Shown: piece by piece, positions 17,614-26,277 of the stretch
How positions within the stretch are numbered: position 1 is the first letter of the stretch
Layout: every line of letters begins with the position of its first letter
Origin: JABWAN01 sp041918175
GTDB lineage: Bacteria > Zhuqueibacterota > Zhuqueibacteria > Zhuqueibacterales > Zhuqueibacteraceae
DNA: 64,000 bases
Assembly (NCBI GenBank): GCA_041918175.1
Contig: JAYRWE010000121.1
Coordinates: forward strand, 1 to 64,000
Direction of reading: 5' to 3'
Position numbers and translations under genes: made by a program
Notes under the pieces: generated by a model
The model's input: only the letters and a program-made list of their open reading frames with translations
Database searches by the model: none
Told to the model about the DNA's origin: nothing

Positions 17614-18078
17614 ATGAGTCAGATTGTCGGCTTTGATGAATTGAAAATCGGCCAACGCGTAAAAGTGAAGGGCCAAGCCGTAGACGGCGGCAAATTCACG
17701 GCGCTTGGCATCATCGTGAAACCGGACGAAGACGATGTTTCGCTCGAAGGCAAGTTGCAAGGCGTGAACGTGGAGAACAATACGCTGCGCGTCATGCATC
17801 GCGATTTCAAAGTGAGCGGCACGGCGCAAATCAAAAATCTCGCGCGCCAAGACGTCGGCTTGAAAGATTTGAAGGCCGGCGACGTGATCAAAATCAAAGG
17901 CAAGTATGCGCCTGCAACCGGCTTCACGCCGCTGAAGATCAAAGTGCAAGAGCCGAAAGGCTTTGCCATTGATGAGCTGCAAGGCGCCATTACTAAGATC
18001 GACCGTGAAGCGCAGAGCCTCGAAGTGATCGGCCTCGCCATCGCGTTGAATGAAAAAACGGAGATCGACGGTATTTGA
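17614..18078 (+). CDS. Small protein with tandem OB-like (DUF5666-like) domains
   Basis: A 154-residue protein made of repeated short beta segments: FDELKIGQRVKVKGQAVDGGKFTALGI, then GVNVENNTLRV, then LKDLKAGDVIKIKGKYAPATGFTPLKI and ITKIDREAQSLEVIGL. The pattern L-K-G-x-x-V-K-V-K-G...F-x-A-x-x-I resembles DUF5666, an OB-like fold of unknown function. There is no signal peptide. GGAG lies 16-19 bases before the ATG, with an alternative non-ATG start upstream. It overlaps the next kinase-like gene by four bases, so it may act with it as a partner. Confidence 0.65.
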   Translation: MSQIVGFDELKIGQRVKVKGQAVDGGKFTALGIIVKPDEDDVSLEGKLQGVNVENNTLRVMHRDFKVSGTAQIKNLARQDVGLKDLKAGDVIKIKGKYAPATGFTPLKIKVQEPKGFAIDELQGAITKIDREAQSLEVIGLAIALNEKTEIDGI

Positions 18079-19064
18079 ATTCACCTTTGGCCGATCGCAA
18101 ACTGCCCGGCATGCAGCGCGCATTAGATGCCGTCCACATGCAGCCCGTGCTTTCCGAAGTGTTGGAGCGCGTGGGCGGGCCGGTTTCGCTTTCGCACATT
18201 CGTGCCGAGCTGTTGAAATACGTTCCGGGCAAACGCGGCGTGATCGCATATCATTTGGCATTTGCCGATCATTCCGCGTCCGCCCGCGTCGTGTATGGCA
18301 AGCTGTATCGCAAAGCCCGCGGCCAAGAAGTGTTTTCTACGCTGCAAACGTTGTGGCAAATTTCGCAAGCACAACCTTCGGCGTTTTCCTTGCCGCAGCC
18401 GTTGGCATATCTTCCCGAGCTGGGCATGGTATTGCAAACCGCGGCTTCCGGGCGGGCACTCACCAGTTTCTCCCAGCCTGATGAGTTATTTAGCGCCGTG
18501 CAAGCAGCCGCAAAAAGTTTGGCCGCGTTGCATCGCTTGCCGGTGCGCCTCGGCGCAGTCAAAACTTTTCAGGAGCATGTGGAAAAGTATTGCCATCCCG
18601 GGCCGGAAGCATTGGCGCGCGAACATCCCGAACTTGCGCCGTTGGTTTTCGAGCTTATTGCGATGATGCGCGCGGATGAAAGCTTGCAAACCGCGGAGCC
18701 TTGCCTAGTGCACGGCGATTTGAACTTGGCGCAAATTTTCATAACCGCCGAGCGTGCGCTGTTTATAGATTTTGACGGCTTTTGCAGCTCGCATGCCGCG
18801 CTCGATGTCGGTAATTTTTTGGTGACGCTCGCCGAACGCTTCGGCGAAAAAAGCGGCGAGTTGCGCCACGGCTTTTTGGAAGCATATCTCGCCGCTGCCG
18901 CGACGACGAAATTGCCGGCGCTGCGCACGTATCAAGCTTTTGCTTATTTGCGCCGCGCCGTCATCAGCATGCGTTTGCCGGATGAAAATGAGCGTCAAGT
19001 GCGCGCCCGTCGCCTGCTCCAAAACGCGTCGGCTTTGATGCATGCGCAAGACGAGCTTTTGTGA
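18075..19064 (+). CDS. APH-fold phosphotransferase, catalytically complete
   Basis: A 329-residue APH/choline-kinase-like protein starting at TTG, coupled by a 4-base overlap to the upstream OB-like gene. The N-lobe shows LLKYVPGKRGVIAYHLAF. The C-lobe has VHGDLNLAQIFITAERALFIDFDG with catalytic D215 and metal-binding D232/D234. It is about as long as typical family members, while two later paralogues are longer and lack the catalytic Asp. It probably phosphorylates a sugar or other alcohol in the local pathway; no residue reveals the substrate. Confidence 0.8.
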   Translation: MNSPLADRKLPGMQRALDAVHMQPVLSEVLERVGGPVSLSHIRAELLKYVPGKRGVIAYHLAFADHSASARVVYGKLYRKARGQEVFSTLQTLWQISQAQPSAFSLPQPLAYLPELGMVLQTAASGRALTSFSQPDELFSAVQAAAKSLAALHRLPVRLGAVKTFQEHVEKYCHPGPEALAREHPELAPLVFELIAMMRADESLQTAEPCLVHGDLNLAQIFITAERALFIDFDGFCSSHAALDVGNFLVTLAERFGEKSGELRHGFLEAYLAAAATTKLPALRTYQAFAYLRRAVISMRLPDENERQVRARRLLQNASALMHAQDELL

Positions 19065-19149
19065 TCAAACTTGAAGCGCGAACATTAAAAATCCTCACAA
19101 CTCGGGGCTGATCGTCACCTCGTTGCAAAATCTAAAGGAGTAAAGGAAG

Positions 19150-21045
19150 TTGGGCAAGAAGAGCAAGAAGGAGGTCAAAGAAAAAGTCAAGGCTCGTTCC
19201 CTCCTGCGCATCTATCGTGTCTTCGGGCAGCATTATAAAAAGTATTGGAAGATTTTGAGCGTGGCCTATCTCGCGCTGTTCGCGGGCATCGCGACGGAAA
19301 TGCTGCGTCCCTGGCCGCTCAAAATTGTGATGGACAACCTCATCCTCGATGAAAGCCTGCCGGCCAATCTCCGCTTTCTCCAGCCCATGCAGGAGGATGA
19401 TCCCAAGCTGCTCCTGCTGCTGCTTTCCATTTCCATCGTGCTGATTATCGCGCTGGAATCGATCTTTACGTACATCAACAAATTTTGGGTTTCGGGCACG
19501 GGCGACCGCATCAACGCGGACATTCGCGAGCGCGCGTTCGCGCAATTGCAGCGCATGTCGCTCTCCTTTCATGAAACCTCGCGCGCCGGCAACACGGTCT
19601 ATCTGCTCACCTCCGATGCGAAAGAGATGAGCAGCATCTTGATCGACTTCCCGCAAGACCTGACGCACCGCGTGGTGACGTTCGTCGGTTATTCCGTTTT
19701 AATGCTCATGCTGGATTGGCGCTTGGCCCTCATCGCGCTCACCACGGTGCCGTTCATTTATTTTGCGACCGTTTATTTTAGCGCGGGCATGAAGAGGGCG
19801 ATGAAGAATCGCCGCAATCAAGAAGGCGAAGTGGCTTCCGTGCTCGTGGAAAACGTCAATGCCATGGCATTGGTGCAAGCCTATGGCCGCGAAGACACAG
19901 AGCACGCGCGTCTCGTGGATAGCAATCAAGATAGTTTGCGCGCGACCGTGGAAGCGTTTCGTTTGCATCGCACGTACAGCCGCGTGGTTGATATACTCGT
20001 GATTCTCGGCACCGGCGGCGTGCTTTATTTCGGCGGCCGCTATGCGCTCGGCAGCGAGGTTTCGCCCGGCACGCTCGTGCTCTTCATCGCGTACCTGCGC
20101 GACATTTACGGTTCGCTCGAAAAATTTAGCGGCATCTTTTTAAACTTAGCGAAGGCCATGGCCTCCGGCGAACGTTTGCTGGAATTGGTCGAAAACGACA
20201 AAGTCGTGCAAGATCATCCGCGCGCCGTGCCCGCGCCGGCATTGCAGGGCAATATCGAATTTCGCAACGTCACGTTTGGATATAAAAAAGGCAGAAACGT
20301 TTTGCAGGACTTGAATCTGCGCATCAAGGCCGGAGAGACGGTTGCCATTGTGGGCCAAAGCGGCGCGGGCAAATCCACGCTCGTCAGTTTGCTCATGCGC
20401 TTTCATAATCCGCAACAAGGCGAAATTCTGCTCGATGGCCACGACGTGCGCGAATACACGATCAAGTCGCTGCGCGAGCAAATGACCATCGTGCTGCAAG
20501 ATGCGATTCTGTTCAATCAAACCGTGCGTGAAAACATCGCCTTTGGCAAGTTGGGCGCAACCGAGAGCGAGATTGTTGTCGCGGCGCAAAGTGCGGAAGC
20601 GCACGATTTCATCACCGCCATGCCGGAAGGCTATGACACGATGATTGACGAGGGCGGCGGCAATGTTTCCGGCGGGCAGAGGCAGCGCATCAACATCGCG
20701 CGCGCCATCATTCGCAACACGCCGCTGGTGATTATGGACGAACCCGTGACCGGCCTCGACGCCAAATCCGAGGCGCTCGTGAATACGGCGATTCAGCGCT
20801 TGGCCGAAGGCAAGACCACGTTCATCATCGCGCACAAATTTTCCACGATTACCAACGCTGATAAAATCTTGCTCTTGGATGAAGGACAAAAAGCTTTCTT
20901 TGGAACACACGAAGCATTGCTGCGCGAGAGCAAGCAATATCGCGAATTGTATGAACTGCAATACGGCTGGCAACGCGATTTGAATGCAGAGCTTGCGAGC
21001 ACGAACGGGCACGATCATGCACTTGTCAGTGCAACACATTTGTAG
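19150..21045 (+). CDS. MsbA-type ABC exporter, permease-ATPase fusion, copy 1
   Basis: A 631-residue half transporter. A lysine-rich head precedes six hydrophobic segments between about residues 35 and 310. The ATPase has Walker A GQSGAGKST at 402-410, signature NVSGGQRQ near 506 (V for the usual L), Walker B LVIMDEP near 527 with the catalytic Glu, D-loop GLDAK and the switch His in IAHKFST. The family flips lipids or amphiphiles across the inner membrane as a dimer. A similar gene follows one gene later, so they could pair. AAAGGA precedes the TTG start. The TAG stop lies in the end of a MITE-like element. The cargo is probably the glycosylated product of this cluster. Confidence 0.92.
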   Translation: MGKKSKKEVKEKVKARSLLRIYRVFGQHYKKYWKILSVAYLALFAGIATEMLRPWPLKIVMDNLILDESLPANLRFLQPMQEDDPKLLLLLLSISIVLIIALESIFTYINKFWVSGTGDRINADIRERAFAQLQRMSLSFHETSRAGNTVYLLTSDAKEMSSILIDFPQDLTHRVVTFVGYSVLMLMLDWRLALIALTTVPFIYFATVYFSAGMKRAMKNRRNQEGEVASVLVENVNAMALVQAYGREDTEHARLVDSNQDSLRATVEAFRLHRTYSRVVDILVILGTGGVLYFGGRYALGSEVSPGTLVLFIAYLRDIYGSLEKFSGIFLNLAKAMASGERLLELVENDKVVQDHPRAVPAPALQGNIEFRNVTFGYKKGRNVLQDLNLRIKAGETVAIVGQSGAGKSTLVSLLMRFHNPQQGEILLDGHDVREYTIKSLREQMTIVLQDAILFNQTVRENIAFGKLGATESEIVVAAQSAEAHDFITAMPEGYDTMIDEGGGNVSGGQRQRINIARAIIRNTPLVIMDEPVTGLDAKSEALVNTAIQRLAEGKTTFIIAHKFSTITNADKILLLDEGQKAFFGTHEALLRESKQYRELYELQYGWQRDLNAELASTNGHDHALVSATHL

Positions 21046-21267
21046 TAACGCCTTCAGGCGTCCGAATCCAATTCAATTGACCGTCAACGTCTATTGAGTT
21101 TTGATTTTCAAATTCGGAAATCCCCTCAGTGTTGTCATTCAGGAGGAATCTTTTTAGTCGCTGGCGATACTGCCTAATGCTTAAAAAGATTCCTTCTGAA
21201 TGACACGGTACTCTGGCGCTAACTTGACTCTCGAACTTGATCGTCAAACTTCATAAGGCGTCACTAC
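21042..21267. mobile_element. MITE-like composite element, copy C
   Basis: The ends are complementary: GTAGTAACGCCTTCAGG on the left and AAGGCGTCACTAC on the right. Inside is TTTTGATTTTCAAATTCGG, then the inverted repeat (21134-21204; GTCATTC...GAATGAC). No open frame. It begins at the stop codon of the ABC transporter and ends 29 bases before the esterase gene. Confidence 0.75.
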
Positions 21268-21295
21268 GAGCGTTCATTTTTTTCAAGGATGAAGT

Positions 21296-22444
21296 ATGAT
21301 GAAAAATTTTATCGCTGCCGTTGTCTTGATCGTCTCCGGACTCGCTTGTGCGCAAGGCGGGAGCACGGGGCAAAGGTTTCAAGAGGAAATCTTCAAAGCT
21401 GTAAACGTCGCCAAAGATCTGCCTTATGGCAAGGCCGTAAACCTGGCCACGGGCAAAGAAGAGACTTTGGTATTGGATCTTTATCAACCCAGCGGCGACA
21501 CTGCGGCGCAACGTCCGGCCATTGTTTGGATTCATGGCGGCGGGTTTCGCGGCATCAAAGATAAGAGCAATAGTTTTTTCGTCACGCTCGCCGAACGTTT
21601 TGCGAAACGCGGCTATGTAACGACTTCGATTGAATATCGCCTATACGGCAGCGTGACGCCGGATGCCGTGCGCCAAGCTTATGAAGACGCCAAAGCTTCG
21701 GTGCGTTGGCTGCGCGCAAACGCAAAAACTTATCGCATCGATACGACGTGCATTGCAGTGGGCGGAAAATCCGCGGGCGGCATTACTTCGCTTTACGCGA
21801 CCTATGCTGAACCCGAAGGCGCGAGCGGCAACGCGAGCCATTCTTCCGCGGTCTCGGCGTGCATTGAAATGGCGGGCGTGTTCGAGGTCGCCGAAATGGA
21901 AGCGGGCGAGCCGCCGGTGCTCATCATTCACGGCACGAATGATAACAATGTGCCTTTTACCAGTTCCGTGTTGATCAAAAATCGCGCGGAGCAAGTCGGC
22001 ATTCCATTCGATTATCGTCCGGTGCAAGGCGGCGATCATGAGCTTTCCGACTACATGGATGAGATTGTGCAGTGGTCAAGCGATTTTCTCTACAAACATG
22101 TGATTCTCGGCAAGCCCACGCACGTTGCGGAAAATTTGCATGCGCGGCCGCAAGCGTTTCGGCTCGCGCAGAATTATCCCAATCCGGTTTCTCTTTCGCA
22201 GGCATTGCCCGCCGGCCGCACGGCGACGACGCTCATTCGCTATGAGGTGCCGACCGCGGGCGATGTGACGCTGCAAGTGTTCAACGCACTCGGCCAAGAG
22301 GTGCAAACGCTCGTGCGCGGTCGGCATGCGCCCGGGGTTTATGCGCAAGAGTTTCGCGCGAGCGGTTTGCCCACGGGCCTGTACTTTTATCGTTTGCAGA
22401 CGAACCACGTCGTGCTCATGCGCAAGATGGTTTTGATGCGCTGA
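21296..22444 (+). CDS. Secreted carboxylesterase-like alpha/beta hydrolase with T9SS-type C-terminal domain
   Basis: A 382-residue exported enzyme. Residues 1-19 are a signal peptide (ends LACAQ). IVWIHGGGFRG holds the oxyanion HGGG, AVGGKSAGGITSLY the nucleophile Ser in GKSAG, PPVLIIHGTNDNNVP the acid Asp, and GGDHELSDY the His, a complete hydrolase triad. From about residue 285 the sequence changes to AFRLAQNYPNP ... YFYRLQTNHVVLMRKMVLMR, a Por secretion-type sorting domain, so the enzyme is sent to the cell surface or medium. An AAGGATGAAG region precedes a double ATG. It may hydrolyse esters in the surface product or simply in nutrients. Confidence 0.85.
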   Translation: MMKNFIAAVVLIVSGLACAQGGSTGQRFQEEIFKAVNVAKDLPYGKAVNLATGKEETLVLDLYQPSGDTAAQRPAIVWIHGGGFRGIKDKSNSFFVTLAERFAKRGYVTTSIEYRLYGSVTPDAVRQAYEDAKASVRWLRANAKTYRIDTTCIAVGGKSAGGITSLYATYAEPEGASGNASHSSAVSACIEMAGVFEVAEMEAGEPPVLIIHGTNDNNVPFTSSVLIKNRAEQVGIPFDYRPVQGGDHELSDYMDEIVQWSSDFLYKHVILGKPTHVAENLHARPQAFRLAQNYPNPVSLSQALPAGRTATTLIRYEVPTAGDVTLQVFNALGQEVQTLVRGRHAPGVYAQEFRASGLPTGLYFYRLQTNHVVLMRKMVLMR

Positions 22445-22593
22445 TTTTTAAAGCAAAGATTTTACTTTTAACGGAAAAAGCTTTTCGCTTTTCGGCGTGA
22501 GTTTTTGATCCGTGTGTGGCCCGAAACTGTTAGATTTTTTTTCCAACTTTCAGCGCCTAACGGCATAAGAGAGAGCGAGGTCTTGGAGAATAG

Positions 22594-24531
22594 ATGGGCA
22601 AGAAGGATAAAAAAGAGAAGAAAGATAAAAAGTCCAAGAGCGGGCAACCCGTCAAGCTGGAGCACATCAATTGGAAAATTCTCAAGCGGGCATACAAAGT
22701 TTTCGCGCGGCATTATAAAACGAATTGGAAGCTGTTCTCCATTTCGCTGGCCAGCCTCATGCTCACCTCCGCACTTTCGCTGGTTGCGCCGTGGGCATTG
22801 ACGATGATTCTCGATCACGTCATTTTGAAGCAGCCGCTGCCGGAGAAATTTTTCTTCATTCAAGCTTGGTTCGGCACCGATCCGTTCGTGCTCTTGGCGG
22901 TTTTCTCCATCGCATTCGTGGTGATCAGCATCGTCGACAGCATGATCAGCTACCTGCAAAAGGTCGGCTTTCTCATCGTCGGTGTGAACATGAGCGCGGA
23001 AATTCGCGCGCGCATCTTTGCCCATCTGCAAAAGCTTTCGCTCTCGTTTCATGAGGTCTTTCGCTCGGGCGATTTGGTTTATCGCCTCACTTCCGATTTG
23101 CGCGAGTTGCCCACGCTGCTCATCGCCGTGCCCATCGGTTTCTTTGGGCGCATTTTCATCATCGTGACGCACATGATCGTGATGCTCACGATGGAGTGGC
23201 GCCTCGCGTTGATCTCGTTCGCCGTCATGCCGATTCTGTACTATTACAATCGTCATCTCGGAAGCGGCATGCACAAAGCCACGAAGGAGAAGCGTTCGAA
23301 AGAAGGCGACGTGACTTCGTTGATTTCGGAAAACGTCACGGGCATGGCATTGGTGCAGGCCTATGGCCGCGAAGATTTGCAGCACGCGCGCTTTCGCAAA
23401 GAGAATCAAAAAAGTTTGCAGTCCGGTTTGGAGGCGCTGAAGCTTTCGAAAATTTTTAAGCGCGTCACGGATATTCTTACCGCTGTCGGCACCGCGGGCG
23501 TGGTGTATTACGGCGGCACGCTCGCGCTCGACGCCGTGCTCTCGGTCGGCACGCTCGTGCTCTTCGTCACGTATCTGCGCAAGCTCTATAGCCCGCTCGA
23601 CAAGTTCGCGGAGATGTTTCTCGACATCGCCAAATCGCAAGTATCCGCGGAGCGCATTTTGGAATTGGTGGAGTATGATAAAATCGTGGTCGATGCGCCC
23701 AACGCGATTCCGGCTCCGGCATTCACCGGCCGCATTGAATTTCGCGATGTGGATTTTGCCTACGAGCCGGGCGCGGAAATTTTTAAGAAACTCAGTCTCA
23801 CAGTGCAACCCGGCGAGATGATTGCCATCGTCGGTCACAGCGGCGCGGGCAAATCCACTTTCGTGAATCTGCTGCTCCGCTTTTATGATCCGCAGCGCGG
23901 CGAGATTCTCTTCGACGGCGTGCCGAGCAATCGTTTCACGCTCAAATCTTTGCGCAACCAAATGACCGTGGTCATGCAAGACGCGCAACTCTTCAACAAG
24001 ACCGTGCGCGAGAACCTCGAATTTGGCAAACCCGGCGTGACCGAAGCGGAAATCATGCAGGCCGCAAAATTGGCGCAAGCGCACGATTTCATTATGGCCA
24101 TGCCCGAGGGCTACGACACGATGATCTCCGAAGGCGGCGATAATCTTTCCGGCGGACAGAAGCAGCGCCTCAATCTCGCGCGCGCAATTGTGCGCAACAC
24201 GCCGATCATGATTCTCGACGAGCCGGCCACCGCGCTGGATGCGCGCACCGAAGCCGCGATTCATGCGGCGCTCGAGGTGCTCATGAGAGATAAAACCGTG
24301 TTCATGATCGCGCATAAATTTTCCACCATCGCGCGCGCCGATAAAATTATCGTTTTGGAAAAAGGCACGCCCACGACGATTGGCACGCATGAAGAATTGA
24401 TGCGCACTTCGAAGGCGTATCGCGAATTGTACAATCTGCAAATCGAGCCGCAACTCATGAGCGGCGAACGCAACACGCAGAACGAAGTCGCGGCTGCAAA
24501 AGAGGAAGAGGTCGCTTTGGCTGCGGCATAA
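22594..24531 (+). CDS. MsbA-type ABC exporter, permease-ATPase fusion, copy 2
   Basis: A 645-residue half transporter similar to the one 1.5 kb upstream. It has a very lysine-rich N-terminus (GKKDKKEKKDKKSKS), then six hydrophobic segments (about 45-330), Walker A GHSGAGKST near 414, signature LSGGQKQ near 518, and Walker B IMILDEP near 539 with the catalytic Glu. The H-loop is IAHKFST. Both copies keep all catalytic residues, so each could be a homodimer, or both could form a heterodimer. GGAG lies before the ATG. Likely job: flipping the lipid- or polyketide-linked product of the surrounding enzymes. Confidence 0.92.
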   Translation: MGKKDKKEKKDKKSKSGQPVKLEHINWKILKRAYKVFARHYKTNWKLFSISLASLMLTSALSLVAPWALTMILDHVILKQPLPEKFFFIQAWFGTDPFVLLAVFSIAFVVISIVDSMISYLQKVGFLIVGVNMSAEIRARIFAHLQKLSLSFHEVFRSGDLVYRLTSDLRELPTLLIAVPIGFFGRIFIIVTHMIVMLTMEWRLALISFAVMPILYYYNRHLGSGMHKATKEKRSKEGDVTSLISENVTGMALVQAYGREDLQHARFRKENQKSLQSGLEALKLSKIFKRVTDILTAVGTAGVVYYGGTLALDAVLSVGTLVLFVTYLRKLYSPLDKFAEMFLDIAKSQVSAERILELVEYDKIVVDAPNAIPAPAFTGRIEFRDVDFAYEPGAEIFKKLSLTVQPGEMIAIVGHSGAGKSTFVNLLLRFYDPQRGEILFDGVPSNRFTLKSLRNQMTVVMQDAQLFNKTVRENLEFGKPGVTEAEIMQAAKLAQAHDFIMAMPEGYDTMISEGGDNLSGGQKQRLNLARAIVRNTPIMILDEPATALDARTEAAIHAALEVLMRDKTVFMIAHKFSTIARADKIIVLEKGTPTTIGTHEELMRTSKAYRELYNLQIEPQLMSGERNTQNEVAAAKEEEVALAAA

Positions 24532-24570
24532 TTAGTATCTAAGAAGTTTGATCGTTGTAAAAAAACTTTT

Positions 24571-24655
24571 CCGCCGAGCGACGCCGAAACCACCGAGTTT
24601 CACCGAAAAAAGCTTTTCTTCGGCGACACTCGGTGGCTTCGGTGAATTTCGGCGG
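24571..24655. repeat. Intergenic inverted repeat
   Basis: CCGCCGA, CGCCGAA and ACCACCGAGT on the left pair with ACTCGGTGG, TTCGG and TCGGCGG on the right around AAAAAAGCTTTT. It lies in the gap between the second exporter and a kinase-like gene. It may act as a terminator for the exporter or be a dispersed repeat; no second copy was noticed in the window. Confidence 0.7.
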
Positions 24656-24746
24656 ATGAGCTTTTCTTGTTTAGCTCGGACTCGTTCGGGTTAAGGAAGT
24701 TGTTTTTGGGTAATCTTGAGGAAATGTTTTTGCAAGGAGAGGTACA

Positions 24747-26147
24747 ATGGCTTTCGTCGCGAAGCTGCCGGAGGATCCGCAGCTTCCCCAACTCAGCGTG
24801 GTGAGCAACCCCGCTGCGATGCAAAAAGTTTTGCAAAACACCATGCCGGGCTTTGTCGAAGGGCGCTATAGCATTCAGCGGATCGAGGTCACGGATTGCG
24901 ATTACAAACCCGGCCGCAAATGCACGTTGAGTTATTTGCTGCATGTCTCCGAGGTGGAGACCGGCAAAAGCGGGCAGCAAATTTTCGTGGGCACGATTGC
25001 CGCGGAGGATACTCTCACGCAACGTTATGAACGCTTGCAGCAAACGCTTTCCGCCGCGACTGCGTTTGGCCCGGCGCTTCATCTTCTGCCCGAGCACAAC
25101 ATGTTGCTTTGGGGTTTCCCCAATGATCCCAAAATAAAACACCTCGCCACATTGGTCGATGCGGAGCGGCTGCGCGCGCTCTTGCAAGAGCATTGGCCCG
25201 CGCTCAATCTTCCCGCGAAATTTATTCTGCGCGAGGTACAAACGCGCGTCATCAAATATGCGGCGCAAACGCGCTGCACGTTGCGCCACGTTTTGTTTTT
25301 GGAAACAGAAGACGGAAGCGAACGCAGCGAGTTGGTGCTGTATAGCAAAATCTTCAGCTCGAAAACTTCCGTCAAGCCGCTGTTTCGCAAATTGCAAAGC
25401 CTCTGGCAAGCGCCCGTGTGCCAAAGCGGAGCGCTGTTGATTCCGGAGCCGTTGCTGTGCGACGCAAAACTGAATCTTTTTTTTCAGCGCGGTTTGCAGG
25501 GTCGCAACGTCGATCAACTTTTGCCGAATCTCGACCTGCCTGCCGTCGCCGCAAAGTCGGGCGCCATGCTCGCGCAGTTTCAGCAAAGCACGTTCGAGCG
25601 CTTGGAAGCGCGTGCGGCGGAGCATGAGCTTTATGAATGCGAAAAAATTTTAGTGCGCTTGGCTGAAAGTGCGCCGGAGCATCTGTCACGCGCACAAACG
25701 ATTGACGCCGCGCTGCGCACAAAATTTTCTCAACTCCCGCGCGTGGCAAATACGCCGCTGCACGGCGCGTTTCGCCTCACGCAATTGCTGCTGGTGGAAG
25801 ATCGTCTCGCGCTCATCGATTTCGACGATCTGGTTCAAGGCAATCCGATCTCCGAAGTCGGCGGCTTCATTGCGTATCTGCTTTATCTCCCACTCAAAGG
25901 TTTGAGCACGGAAGAGCAGGCGCGCGCCGCCGTCGCAGCGTTTTGCAATGCCTATCGCGCGCACGCAACATGGGGGCTGCCGCACGACGTGCTGCAATGG
26001 TATAGCGCGGCGTATCTGTTCTCGCGCGAAGTAAAGAAGTGTTTGGAAAAAGGGACGAAGGTTTCCAAGCGCGATTACGAAAGTATGGTCGGCAAGCTGT
26101 TGCTTATGGCCGAGGCGATTTTAGAAGGCAAGGTGCGCGTGGGGTGA
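24747..26147 (+). CDS. APH-like protein with duplicated N-lobe and HGA in place of HGD (probable pseudokinase)
   Basis: A 466-residue protein with the APH C-lobe pattern LHGAFRLTQLLLVEDRLALIDFDDL near 338-361, but the catalytic base Asp is Ala (A341), while the metal-binding DFD (358-360) is kept. The N-terminal half holds two N-lobe-like units: the first around VTDCDYKPGRKCTLSYLLHV (about 48-67), the second around VQTRVIKYAAQTRCTLRHVLF (about 165-185, read in parts), each followed by a helix and a hinge-like LLP/LIP. This is over 100 residues longer than the active paralogues upstream. A strong GCAAGGAG precedes the ATG. It may bind nucleotide or substrate without transferring phosphate. Confidence 0.75.
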   Translation: MAFVAKLPEDPQLPQLSVVSNPAAMQKVLQNTMPGFVEGRYSIQRIEVTDCDYKPGRKCTLSYLLHVSEVETGKSGQQIFVGTIAAEDTLTQRYERLQQTLSAATAFGPALHLLPEHNMLLWGFPNDPKIKHLATLVDAERLRALLQEHWPALNLPAKFILREVQTRVIKYAAQTRCTLRHVLFLETEDGSERSELVLYSKIFSSKTSVKPLFRKLQSLWQAPVCQSGALLIPEPLLCDAKLNLFFQRGLQGRNVDQLLPNLDLPAVAAKSGAMLAQFQQSTFERLEARAAEHELYECEKILVRLAESAPEHLSRAQTIDAALRTKFSQLPRVANTPLHGAFRLTQLLLVEDRLALIDFDDLVQGNPISEVGGFIAYLLYLPLKGLSTEEQARAAVAAFCNAYRAHATWGLPHDVLQWYSAAYLFSREVKKCLEKGTKVSKRDYESMVGKLLLMAEAILEGKVRVG

Positions 26148-26277
26148 AGTGGATTGATGGAGTGATGGATTGGTGAAGTGATGAGAGAGGAAGCGTAAGA
26201 AAGTGCTTCTCCCTATTTCGGCGAATACGACGCAAGGCCGCGAGCGCGTCGCCGCGATCACGATTTTAAAAGACAAC

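Noticed and set aside
16225..19064. Kinase-like genes as aminoglycoside resistance
   Set aside because: The APH fold is shared with many sugar and choline kinases, and the setting is glycan biosynthesis; no resistance-specific feature is seen.
22468..24453. Long minus-strand open frame (661 codons) opposite the second ABC exporter
   Set aside because: It is a shadow of the exporter frame; the protein is His/Arg-rich with no domain, and the plus strand has full ABC motifs.
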